From NCBI RefSeq assembly GCF_036373705.1, contig NC_089852.1:31385707-31449706 (forward strand): a stretch of 64,000 nucleotides of DNA. Direction: 5' to 3'. Each line of letters opens with the position of its first letter. Position 1 is the stretch's first letter. This stretch comes from Amia ocellicauda (taxonomy: Eukaryota; Chordata; Actinopteri; Amiiformes; Amiidae). Positions 33,641 to 44,670 of this stretch are shown piece by piece. The position numbers were made by a program, and so were the translations under genes. Under the pieces are notes generated by a model. The model worked only from the letters and a program-made list of their open reading frames with translations, searched no databases and was not told where the DNA came from.

Positions 33641-34263
33641 CTTTCACTGTGATTCAGTTAATGTTGTATCTTAGAATTATATAAATATAGTGATCCTCTC
33701 TCACGTGGTCACCTTATCTCTTATTAAGATGGTGGCACTGTCATTCAGTAAGAGCAGACAGGTGTTTTAAAAACATTTTAACCAAGTCTGTCAGGATCTT
33801 TCACTTCAGTTAACCTTTCTCCCTGAGTTAAACTGTTTTTTATCTGGATGGGCAGAGATGACCCACTGTGTGTTCCTATGTCTAGCTTCTGTTGTTTCAT
33901 TCTGCTGTCATACATTGTTTGGACGTATGAGGTCGTCAACTGCATAACAAACAATACACTACCAGAGGGAATCCAACCTATATTAAAGTATTACTACTAT
34001 ATTTAGTATTATATCCCTCACTGATGTGAAATTAGACATGTGGGGACTTACAAGATAAGGACTGGTGCCATCTGACTGAGATTTGTGCTGACGAGGGATG
34101 ATGGTTATTAGCAGTAGTAGAAATAACCGTCCTCGTAAAGAATCAATATCAGAATAATATTTACTGTTTCTGGCTCTCTGGTTAGAAGTATTGGAGCCCT
34201 GTACTGGACCTGGACATTCAGCTGCCTCTGGGCCTTTGATGCCTCCTGACTGCCACCTCACTC
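33641..34263. repeat. 3' flank of OR4 (shared OR unit block)
   Basis: Parallel to 14225-15300 in part and to 54610-55050. No gene. Confidence 0.7.
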
Positions 34264-35196
34264 TCACATCTGAGTGACCTTGTCTCTGGCACACGCTCTG
34301 AAGACTCTCCTTCGAATCTGATGCAGTTTCAGTCCGTATACGAGGGGGTTGAAGAGGGGGGGGATGACCAGGTATTCCACAGCCATGAAGTTGCGCAGGC
34401 TCTGAGAAAGAGTCATTGAGCCATACTGGCTGTAGAACACATCAATAAGTGAAGCAATGGCAAAATTGATCAGAGCCATCAGATGGGGCAGGCAGGTCTG
34501 CGTGAATTTACTCCTCTGTTCGATAGACTTTAAACATGCTCTAATGATCTGTATGTAAGTATATACAATGAAGAAGGCATGTGCAAACTGGGCAATTATA
34601 AGAATAAATCCATAGGTATTGCTTAGTGTGGTGGTTGTACATGAAAGCTTCACAACTGACACGTTGTCACAGTAAAGTTTGTCAATGTTTGAACCACATA
34701 GAGGTAGTGTGGAGGTTAAATAAATTGCAATAAGTATGGAACAGAAAGGGTAGCCCCAGGCAAATAGTAGCAATTTCCCCAGAGTTGAAGGAGTCACGAC
34801 ACTGTGGTATTGTAAGGGTCTGCATATTGCCACATACCTGTCATAAGCCATCACTGTTAGAATTGTTATTTCACACATAACAGAAGTGTAGATCACATAT
34901 GCTTGCATCTGACATCCAGCGTATGAGATCACATTGGAGTCTGAGAGGAAGTCGGACAGCAGTTTGGGATAGAACCCAGCAGTTCCATACAGTCCATTGA
35001 CACACAGATTACAGAGGAGGATGTACATGGGCTCATGGAGGGTTTTCTCAATGAGGATAATAGTGATCAGGGTCAAATTAACAATAACCATCAACAGGTA
35101 AAGAAGCAGAGTGAAAGCAAAGTAGATATTCTTATTTGTCCTTGATTCATTCAGTCCAGAAAGAGTAAACATTGTAACCCATGTTGAGTTCTCCAT
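34264..35196 (-). CDS. Olfactory receptor 4, intact
   Basis: A 310-codon receptor, one residue longer than ORs 3, 5 and 6 through an extra Asn in extracellular loop 2 (CDNVSVV). This creates an N-V-S glycosylation sequon at about residue 178. MAYDRYVAIC is at 116-125, and the TCLPH and PPLFNPLVYG motifs are present. Loop 1 and TM3 start differ (SNVISYAGCQMQAY). It ends in KVTQM like its paralogues. No stops or frameshifts; probably functional. Confidence 0.95.
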   Translation of the reverse strand: MENSTWVTMFTLSGLNESRTNKNIYFAFTLLLYLLMVIVNLTLITIILIEKTLHEPMYILLCNLCVNGLYGTAGFYPKLLSDFLSDSNVISYAGCQMQAYVIYTSVMCEITILTVMAYDRYVAICRPLQYHSVVTPSTLGKLLLFAWGYPFCSILIAIYLTSTLPLCGSNIDKLYCDNVSVVKLSCTTTTLSNTYGFILIIAQFAHAFFIVYTYIQIIRACLKSIEQRSKFTQTCLPHLMALINFAIASLIDVFYSQYGSMTLSQSLRNFMAVEYLVIPPLFNPLVYGLKLHQIRRRVFRACARDKVTQM

Positions 35197-35221
35197 TTTG
35201 AACTTTGATGTCCTATGATTT

Positions 35222-35438
35222 CTGGTGGGGAAACAACAAGTTTATGTTAACATGCAGATACATTTGAATGTCACCTGGAAATAGGTCCAAGCTAATCAGA
35301 GTTTTGTCTTTCTCTGTAGTCTATACTATACTATTTATGATCATGTTTACTTACATTACCTCGTTGATATATCCAGGAGTGTTTCTGTGAGGGAAGCATT
35401 AGACTGCACTGAACTCAGCAGGTTTTTGAGCTTTATAC
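35222..35438 (-). promoter_or_regulatory. OR4 short intron, exon 1 and TATA promoter
   Basis: TATAAA at 35437-35432; donor GAG/GTAATG with GT at 35359-35358; acceptor CCCCACCAG with AG at 35223-35222. The intron is only about 138 bases, versus 282-322 in the other copies. Confidence 0.65.
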
Positions 35439-35796
35439 TTCCCTCCGAGGGGACGGTCTGTGGGGATCTGCAATGATCAACACATCCTGAGAGAGCTGTG
35501 CCACCAGGCATTCTTTAATGAGCCCAATAACAAGGATGAGAAGTGAAGCCACAGAAGACACATTCTCGACAGAGTGCCTTTATTTAGTCCAGACTCTTAT
35601 CATTTGTGAAAATATATTTTGATAATAATATATAAAACATGATGATAGAAAGAAACAATCATGTCAGCTAACGAGATAAAGTCACTGTACAGTAAGATAA
35701 AATCATCAAATGAACCAAGAAAGAACACTTTAAGTTGGACCTACAATAGAGTTGCACAGAAGGATGGTGAAGCTGTAATGTGAGTGTCATAAATAA

Positions 35797-36584
35797 AGCC
35801 TGTCAACAGAATGACCTAATTTAACATTCTATTGCATATAAATCAAAAGTCACTTTACATGCAGCAAGGGTGTTCATTTACCCAATAAAATACCAGTAAG
35901 CTTTGTCAGCTGTCAGAATAATTTCTCCTTCTCTGTGATGCTCATAGTCCAGGTAATTGTCCCTTATATAAAAATATAAAAATAATATAAAGAATCTGAA
36001 GCTTCAACATTATTGCCGTGGTAAGTCACTGTAGGAGTCTGCATATGTAAAAGTGCCAATTGTGTATATGAGCTTCTTATGTTAATGTAAGCCGTCTATG
36101 AAATCAGTAGAGTTTATAAACATCCTGTTCCTGGAGACCAGTCATTTGGTGTAGTAGGATTATCTCTTTACTGGGCAGAGCTTGTGGTGTGCAGTGCTCA
36201 CTGGAGCGGCATAGATCAAATTCTGACCTGCACACGCTGCATTTTTGACCAAAGGCACAGCTAGGAGGTAGTATTGGCAATTGCCTGGGGCCCCAAGCTG
36301 AAGGGAGGCCCCAGGCAGCGACAGCTGAGTTAAGTGTTTAACTCTAGTTACTTATGCAAGCTTTATAAATAGCTGAGCCTCAGCATCAACACTGCTGTAT
36401 CTAAGATTTGTAAAAATAACTGAAAAAATGAATAATCATTACTATAATTCAATATGACTTTGTTTCTTAATCTGATCATCATTATTATGTAGCGATGGTC
36501 AATAACGCCCCTTTCTGAGCCCATTACTCTCATTTTGCTATAATAATGTTCTGCAACAAAAACTTCACTACATTAGCCCAAGCT
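35797..36584. repeat. Segmental duplication, copy 1 left part
   Basis: Matches 50357-51150 almost base for base (GCCTGTCAACAGAATGACC onward). It continues at 38116-38615 after the Tc1 insertion. Confidence 0.88.
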
Positions 36585-38115
36585 CCCCTGCTGATTTTGT
36601 ACGTTTGCCCACTGACAAAGAAATGATCAGTCTATAATTGTAATGGTAGGTGTATTATAACAGTGAGAGACAGAATAACAGCAAAAAAATCCAGAAAAAC
36701 GCATTTCAAAAAAGTTATACATTGATTTGCATGTTAATGAGGGAAATAAGTATTTGACCCCTTCGACTTAGTACTTGGTGGCAAAACCCTTGTTGGCAAT
36801 CACAGAGGTCAGACATTTCTTGTAGTTGGCCACCAGGTTTTCACACATCTCAGGAGGGATTTTGTCCCACTCCTCTTTGCAGATCCTCTCCAAGTCATTA
36901 AGGTTTCGAGGCTGACGTTTGGCAACTCGAACCTTCAGCTCCCTCCACAGATTTTCTATGGGATTAAGGTCTGGTGACTGGCTAGGCCACTCCAGGACCT
37001 TAATGTGCTTCTTCTTGAGCCACTCCTTTGTTGCTTTGGCTGTGTGTTTTGGGTCATTGTCATGCTGGAATACCCATCCATGACCCATTTTCAATGCCCT
37101 GGCTGAGGGAAGGAGGTTCTCACCCAAAATTTGACGGTACATGGCCCCGTCCAACATGCGGTGCAGTTGTCCTGTCCCCTTAGCAGGAAAACACCCCCAA
37201 AGCATAATGTTTCCACCTCCATGTTTGACGGTGAGGATGGTGTTCTTGGGGTCATTCCTCCTCCTCCAAACACGGCGAGTTGAGTTGATGCCAAAGAGCT
37301 CGATTTTGGTCTCATCTGACCACAACACTTTCACACAGTTCTCCTCTGAATCATTCAGATGTTCATTGACAAATGTTAGACAGGCCTGTACATGTGCTTT
37401 TTTTGAACAGGGGGACCTTGCAGGCGCTGCAGGATTTCAGTCCTTCATGTCATAGTGTGTTACCAATTGTTTTCTTGGTGACTATGGTCCCAGCTGCTGT
37501 GTAGTTCTGGGCTGATTCCTCACAGTTCTCATGATCATTGAAACTCCACAAGGTGAGATCTTGCATGGAGCCCCAGACCGAGGGAGACTGACAGTTATTT
37601 TTTGTTTCACCCATTTGCGAATAATCACACCAACTGTTGTCACCTTCTCACCAAGCTGCTTGGCGATGGTCTTGTAGCCCATTCCAGCCTTGTGTAGGTC
37701 TACAGTCTTATCCCTGACATCCTTGGACAGCTCTTTGGTCTTGGCTATGGTGGAGAGTTTGGAATCTGATTGATTGATTGCTTCTGTGGACAGGTGTCTT
37801 TTATACAGGTAACGAGCTGAGATTAGGAGCACTCTCTTAAAGGGAGTGCTCCTAATCTCAGCTCGTTACCTGTATAAAAGACACCTGGGAGCCAGAAATC
37901 TTGCTGATTGATAGGGGATCAAATACTTATTTCCCTCATTAACATGCAAATCAGTTTATAACTTTTTTGAAATGCGTTTTTCTGGATTTTTTTGTTGTTA
38001 TTCTGTCTCTCACTGTTAAAATACACCTACCATTAAAATTATACACTGATGATTTCTTTGTCAGTGGGAAAATGTACAAAATCAGCAGGGGATCAAACAT
38101 TTTTTTCCCTCACTG
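36585..38115 (-). mobile_element. Tc1-like (DD34E) element, left end truncated
   Basis: Same family as 28150-31505. The right terminus CAGTGAGGGAAAAAAATG is intact next to TA (38116). The left terminus lacks about its first 24 bases plus a few host bases, as judged by the empty site at 51150. It contains a 97-base palindrome at 37791-37887. Confidence 0.9.
36768..37832 (-). pseudogene. Tc1 transposase, decayed
   Basis: The C-terminal 188 codons (37334-36768) are open and keep [17 protein letters not shown] and [11 protein letters not shown]. The N-terminal part (about 37770-37482) is open, but its start codon is changed to ATA. The stretch between has deletions (near 37497 and 37400) and frameshifts. 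Inactive. Confidence 0.85.
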
Positions 38116-38615
38116 TACATGTCACTACACACATCTGACCATATAACTTCACAAACAACTTTTGTTTTAAACAGAGTATGCCAAGCTTAGATAATGAAAC
38201 GCCATGCGGCACTCAAAAGAAATTAAGAGCCTATGAGGAAAAAAGATGCAGATTGGGTGGACGATATGAACTGAAATTAGTATGAGATGATGATGTCCAC
38301 ACCATATGATATCATGATATACAAAAAATTATATAATCTGAATGAAATTTGATGATACTTTCAAATAAAAATACATTTTTAATATTGCTTTTAACCTTAT
38401 AAAACCTAAAATGGTGAGACATTGGTCAGGTATGAAACTGAAAAGTATTTTTTTTTAATTGAGCAAATGTGTTTTTGTTTTACTTCTGTGGCAATACTGT
38501 GCAACATGCAACATGAAGCTTTATTAATTTAATAAGTATAGAGTAGAATTGAATATTAAAATATTTCAAATACAGTTTGTAAAGAAAATGATTGCTACAT
38601 GGAAAATATTTTTTT
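38116..38615. repeat. Segmental duplication, copy 1 right part
   Basis: Continues the match to 51151-51625 (TACATGTCACTACACACATCTGACC onward). Confidence 0.85.
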
Positions 38616-39305
38616 TTAAATCCTTTTTTTTTAAATACATGCATCACTCTGTATGAGAATCTGTGAAAAGTCAGAGTATTCGTTGGCAAAAATGGTCATA
38701 TTCTGCGCAGCTTCTGTGAAGAATGATGGAAGTCTGCATGACATGAAAACACCCCATGTAAACATGCCCGACAGAGTGATGTACTCTGGGCATGGTTGTT
38801 TTCTGTAGGAAGTCTGACAACAGGCATGCAGCCAGAGTTATCAAAAAAAGGGGTGAGATTAAAGAGTTGTGGTTACAACGTGTGGGTAACTGTAAGATTC
38901 AACAGAAGGCTGTTTTGGAATCATTGTAGGACATTAAGTATTCTATGTAAATCAAAAGATTCAGTAGGAGACTGGGTTTTATTTATGTAGCATCTGAATT
39001 GAATACATACTGAATCTGTTCATTACAATTCATTTATAGCTCTATTGGGGTTTTATTTATGTAATTTGTAAGTGAATATGTACTGTATCTGTTGTTTTTT
39101 ATTATAGCAGTATTTGTTTTTAGAACAGCTTATATATATATTGTGGCATCAGGGCCGGCTCTGCAGATCTGGGGATGGCACCACCCCTCTCCCCCCTAAA
39201 AAAAAGAAATAAATCTCTATTACATTCATATCTTATATTTACAGCACTTTGCATTGTTTATTGCTGTAAATAGTGATTTTGTGCTTCATATACTACTAAC
39301 ATAAT
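38616..39305. other. Intergenic, no gene recognised
   Basis: AT-rich, short poly(T)/poly(A) tracts. Nothing recognisable. Confidence 0.5.
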
Positions 39306-39747
39306 TGTCACGGTTGCCTTGGGGGAGGACCATAGGCGTGGTCGAGGTCACAGGCTAAGGTCGAAATCCAGGTGGTCAAGAAGGACAGAAAGAGAGAGAG
39401 AGAGACAAAGACAGGACTGGGAGCGTGAGAGAGACAGAGATACAGGACAAAGATAGAGCGACCACAGGCACTCAGGCAAACAAGGAACCAGGCTTGGTGA
39501 TGCAGGTAGAGCTGACAACACTTCACCCAGAGTGAGGGCAGTGAGGGGTTTATAAAGGAGAGCAGAAACTAGGAAGGCAGGAGCAGAACCAATGAGAACA
39601 GAGGACAGGAGCAGAAGTGCACAAGGGTGTGGAGGAATGTTAATTGACAGAGTGAACAAAGGAAAGTAGTGAAGGGAGCAGGAAAAGGCAAGGGAACATT
39701 GGTGGCCTCTAGTGGGGAAAGAGGGTCAGGGCTAGGGAACTGTGACA
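39306..39747 (-). mobile_element. Solo LTR
   Basis: 442 bases with plus-strand ends TGTCACGG and CTGTGACA. Flanks ATAAT and ATAAC (4 of 5 match) are a near-intact target duplication. Minus-strand promoter TTTATAAACCCC near 39550, with the CACTGCCCTCACTC region just after it. Best-preserved copy of the TGTCA...TGACA family here. Confidence 0.82.
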
Positions 39748-39895
39748 ATAACAATAATATATAATAACAATACTAATACAAAATAATGTATTACTATCAA
39801 AATATTGGCAAGCACACACTAGCATAGACAATAAAAACAAAGGTAAATTATTAGCTATATTAGCTAGCTCTGTGTGTGTAGTATGTATATATATA

Positions 39896-41109
39896 CACTC
39901 ACCTAAAGGATTATTAGGAACACCTGTTCAATTTCTCATTAATGCAATTATCTAATCAACCAATCACATGGCAGTTGCTTCAATGCATTTAGGGATGTGG
40001 TCCTGGTCAAGACAATCTCCTGAACTCCAAACTGAATGTCTGAATGGGAAAGAAAGGTGATTTAAGCAATTTTGAGCGTGGCATGGTTGTTGGTGCCAGA
40101 CGGGCCGGTCTGAGTATTTCACAGTCTGCTCAGTTACTGGGATTTTCACGCACAACCATTTCTAGGGTTTACAAAGAATGGTGTGAAAAGGGAAAAACAT
40201 CCAGTATGCGGCAGTCCTGTGGGCGAAAATGCCTTGTTGATTCTAGAGGTCAGAGGACAATGGGCCTCAAGCTGATAGAAGAGCAACTTTGACTGAAATA
40301 ACCACTCGTTACAACCGAGGTATGCAGCAAAGCATTTGTGAAGCCACAACACGTACAACCTTGAGGCGGATGGGCTACAACAGCAGAAGACCCCACCGGG
40401 TACCACTCATCTCCACTACAAATAGGAAAAAGAGGCTACAATTTGCACAAGCTCACCAAAATTGGACAGTTGAAGACTGGAAAAATGTTGCCTGGTCTGA
40501 TGAGTCTCGATTTCTGTTGAGACATTCAGATGGTAGAGTCAGAATTTGGCGTAAACAGAATGAGAACATGGATCCATCATGCCTTGTTACCACTGTGCAG
40601 GCTGGTGGTGGTGGTGTAATGGTGTGGGGGATGTTTTCTTGGCACACTTTAGGCCCCTTAGTGCCAATTGGGCATCGTTTAAATGCCATGGCCTACCTGA
40701 GCATTGTTTCTGACCATGTCCATCCCTTTATGACCACCATGTACCCATCCTCTGATGGCTACTTCCAGCAGGATAATGCACCATGTCACAAAGGTCGAAT
40801 CATTTCAAATTGGTTTCTTGAACATGACAATGAGTTCACTGTACTAAACTGGCCCCCACAGTCACCAGATCTCAACCCAATAGAACATCTTTGGGATGTG
40901 GTGGAATGGGAGCTTCGTGCCCTGGATGTGCATCCCACAAATCTCCATCAACTGCAAGATGCTATCCTATCAATATGGGCCAACATTTCTAAAGAATGCT
41001 TTCAGCACCTTGTTGAATCAATGCCACGTAGAATTAAGGCAGTTCTGAAGGCGAAAGGGGGTCAAACACAGTATTAGTATGGTGTTCCTAATAATCCTTT
41101 AGGTGAGTG
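39896..41109 (+). mobile_element. DD36E Tc1-like element, copy 2
   Basis: 1214 bases, 29-base inverted termini identical in type to 21847-23056, TA on both sides, again next to short TA repeats. Confidence 0.9.
40044..41077 (+). pseudogene. DD36E transposase with N-terminal frameshift
   Basis: The N-terminal frame 40044-40292 has the HTH region. A 7-base deletion relative to the sister copy, around 40266, shifts the frame. The catalytic part is open in another frame (40289-41077) with AWSDESRF, FQQDNAPCH and [11 protein letters not shown]. It keeps the native C-terminus through KGGQTQY. The two copies thus carry different inactivating lesions. Confidence 0.88.
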
Positions 41110-42317
41110 TATATATGTGGTAGAATTTGAAATACATATTTTCAGAAAATGCAATGGAACTCACTAAAATTGAACTTAAATTGATTTTTAAATAATACCT
41201 ATTATTCATATTTCATCAACAACTTTATTTAAATAAGACCCTTCATTTTAAGAGCAGAGCTCTTATAACATTAAGCCTACATACAAAGACACAAACTTGG
41301 TTAATGAAATAGTCACTAAATACAGTCAATAAATCAACAGAATTATAAATGTGTCACTCATAATTGCAGCACACAATAAAGAAAGTTATTGCCAATTAAC
41401 ACTCATATAATTCTACTATTTCCTTCTAATGATTTGCCATTGAAATTGAGCAAAAACTGCCAAAAACCTTTTAAAAAAAGGTCATATCACAGTTAAAATT
41501 AAAGATAACTGAATTAAACTTTCAGCAAAACCAGGTTAAAACATCTTAAAAAGAATGGGCCAGTAACCCCTTTGGTAGACAGTGGAATTTATTTAAATAA
41601 CTATGTTATAACCATTTAATCATCATGAAACTTCATCAGTATTTAGATAAAACATAATATTAAACATCCATTTACATTTTTATAGTGTCCAAAATTTATC
41701 TGTGACAAAGGAAATGGACCAATATTTTGAAATTAAGCTCAAACAATGACAGACTAAAATATACTAAAATGAGGCAGTTGAAGGTCGTGTTTCAAAATGG
41801 CTGCCACAATCCAAGTAGGCCGCCTATAGCAACCAGATGAAATAGTCATAACTCAGAAACTATTTGATCTAGAATGTAAAATCAGGTGTCTTTTCCACCA
41901 AATTTAGTTTGCCTCATTGATTGAAGGGTTTTTTAGGTCGTTGGGGGGCTAGATCACCATAAATCCAAGATGGCAGCCCATAGCAACCAGGTGACATTTT
42001 TCGACAGTCATGACTCTGAAGCCGTTTGACCTAGACAAATATATGAAGTGTCCCCCATAGTCTGAAACACTATCCAATACATCTGCATTGATATGGTCTT
42101 GAGTCAAAATCTAAAGAAATGAATGTATATTATAGGTAAATACATTTATTACGCATTATTGTTTTTGAAAAATATCTGCTTTGAATATGAACATTCTCGA
42201 GAGGAACCTTGAAACCCCTTTCAGTCAACCAGGCAGCAGGCAGTGAACAAAATAGTGCAATAGTATTATAACATACAGTATATTTATAGTAAAACTGAGA
42301 AATAATGATACAAAAGT
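41110..42317. other. Intergenic with an internal diverged duplication
   Basis: Mostly unrecognised AT-rich sequence. Bases about 41785-41900 and 41955-42065 are diverged direct copies (CATAGCAACCAGRTGA, then a CATRACTC...TTTGACCTAGA core). No gene. Confidence 0.5.
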
Positions 42318-43058
42318 GAAAAGTAATTATTATTGTATCGCTGGCATGGAAAAGCTAACCATTTACGAAAGCATGAGTACATCAGCAACATGGATATGAA
42401 AGACATTATTGGAACTCTTGCTTATGCAAAGGCAACAGACAGAGATTCTGAGATGCACTGAGAGGCAGTCAAAATGGTAAGTAAGATCACTGGCATTGAG
42501 ACGATGGTGTGGTATGATAAAATATTATACAATGATCCATTAATCCATTTTCAAAACCACTCATTATGGTGAGGGTTGAAGGGAAGCTAGAGCTGATCCC
42601 GGCAAGCATAGGGCACAAGGCAGGAATACACCCAGGTCAGGACACCAGGCCATCGCTGGGCAACACACACCCACACACACACAGACACATACCTACAGGG
42701 CAATTTAGCATGGCCAATTAACCTAACCTGCATGTCTTTGGACGGTGGAAGGAAACTGGAGTGCCCAGAGGAAACCCACACAGGGAGACCATGCAAACTC
42801 CACACAGACAGGTACCCTGAGCCGGGACTCGAACCCTTGGAGCTGTGAGGCAGCAGTGCTAACCACCATGCCACCGTGCCGCCCTTATACAAGAAGCGGG
42901 GGTGGATGCAAGCAGGTTTGGGGGGCTCCCAGAAGAGTTTCTGCCCAAAACTCCAGAATCTCCTCTGTTGGTGACCTCTCTGGATCTGTAAGGCATTATT
43001 TATCAATAAAAAAAACAATTTGTATTATATATGTATATTCAATTGTCAGAATCCATCA
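42318..43058. repeat. Second segmental-duplication block plus interspersed repeat
   Basis: 42318-42545 and 42890-43058 match 51755-51990 and 51995-52140. Between them, 42590-42890 is a common fish interspersed repeat (AATTTAGCATGGCCAATTAACC, GGAAACCCACACAGGGAGACCATGC, ending CCACCGTGCCGCCC), absent from the other copy. Confidence 0.75.
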
Positions 43059-43066
43059 CTGTGATG

Positions 43067-43760
43067 TAGGGCCGGAACAACCCGTGGACGTAATCGATTA
43101 CGTCGATTACGTAAATACGTCAATTTGCGTGGACTGCGCCGATGCTGTTTATGCTCTGGGGTTCTGAGGGCTTCTGTGAGATGGTCAACACATTTTACCC
43201 AGGGTATACACTTCCCTCCAGGGTCCACTTCACAAAGCTGATGTAGAGGAAATATGAAGAGGCACTTGAGAGAGTGAAAGCTTCACTCAAAGAGGTAAAA
43301 ACTAAAATCACTCTCACCACTGATTCATGGACAAGTATTGCCACTGAGGCATACTTAGGCGTCACCTGCCACTTTATTAATGAAGACTGGGAACTGACTT
43401 ATAACCTGACCACAATGCCACTTGAAGAGCGACATACAGCTGAAAATATTGCTGCTTGGGTGGAAAAAGCAGCAGAGAAATGTGGTATATCCATGACTAA
43501 AGTAATGGTTGTTGTACATGATAATGCTGCTAATGTTGTTGCTGCTCTAAGGATGCTGGAAGAGAGGAATCTGGTTACTTCTCTCAGGTGTGCTGGCCAT
43601 ACAAATAAATAATAACCATAACTTCTTCCACTAATCTTTCAACGTTTTATTCAAACATTTTCTCATAAAAATACTTCACAAATTAAAAAAATCCCAACAT
43701 AAAAAAGAAAGTGCCAAGAATTAAAATCGATTGAAAAAATAATCGTCAGTTGCAGGCTTA
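43067..43760 (+). mobile_element. hAT remnant with diverged 8-base target duplication
   Basis: Begins TAGGGCCGGAACAACC and ends GTCAGTTGCAGGCTTA, a hAT-like pair of termini. Flanks CTGTGATG (43059-43066) and TTGTAACA (43761-43768) line up as an 8-base duplication differing by transitions. The paralogous position at about 52495-52502 reads CTGTAACA once, with no insert. Confidence 0.75.
43274..43612 (+). pseudogene. hAT (ZBED-like) transposase fragment
   Basis: A 112-codon open stretch with ITLTTDSWTS, YLGVTCHFI and RHTAENI. This is the beginning of the RNase H-like catalytic fold in Ac/ZBED-type hAT transposases, including the first Asp (TTDSW). The zinc finger, the rest of the catalytic domain and the dimerisation region are missing. 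It sits within the hAT remnant. Confidence 0.8.
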
Positions 43761-43768
43761 TTGTAACA

Positions 43769-44670
43769 ATAGTAAATCCACACATGACAAAGAGAAGAGT
43801 GGAGATCAAATACTTGGAGATCCCACCCAGAATACAAGATCACATGAGAGCCAGAGTGAAAGGCAACCAGGAAATCAAGTCAGAAAGCAGCAGTACAATT
43901 AAACATAATTACAACACAAATAGATATATTTTTTTTATGTAGCAACCTTCAAGGCCCAGCCATGGCAGATCGCTCTAACACACAGAAATAAAAACAGGAC
44001 AGTTAAGCTCATCAATGTGTCCCTCTCCAGTTACAGGAAGAGTGCATTTAAAACAAACAGCTTTTCAGTTCAGACTACAGAATTGCAGAGCTCTTAGTGT
44101 CACCGGGAAGGGAATTGTACAGAAACAAACCCTCTAGCTCTAATCCACAGTATGAACCTGTGATGTTTAAAATTTTAGATCATCATATCAAGATAAGATT
44201 TTCAAGAGCTTCCCCTGGTCTTAAGTTATACATGTGAATCTGTTCCTGAGATACACTAAGAGCTCTGGAACAATGAAATGAATGTAGCCCTGTGGTGTGT
44301 GTGTGTGTACACAGCCTATACATGATTACATTTCTTTGTTGGAGCCTTTGCACTTTTTGTTTCATTTTTTTTTTACTGTATATATGCTGATTGGCTATAT
44401 TCATTGTGATTCTATCCTGCGTGGGTCAGCTTGTTTCAAATTAAGATGGTGGCATTTAGTAAAAGCAGACAGGTGATTTAACAGCATTTTGATTTTACCA
44501 AGTCTGTCAGGATTGACAGAATCCAGTTTGACTCCAGTCTGTAATTTAATCAGTATCACATTCATGTTTACTGTTTCTGGCTCTCTGGTTAGAAGTACTG
44601 GAGCCCTGTACGGGACCTGAACATTCAGGTGCCTCTGGGCCTTTGATGACTCCTGACTGCCACTTCACTT
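43769..44670. repeat. OR5 3' flank, shared blocks
   Basis: 43769-44385 matches 52503-53155; 44395-44470 and 44575-44660 match other OR 3' flanks. No gene. Confidence 0.7.

Noticed and set aside
38480..38990. Short frames in intergenic sequence
   Set aside because: AT-rich, partly within the segmental duplication whose other copy does not keep them open.
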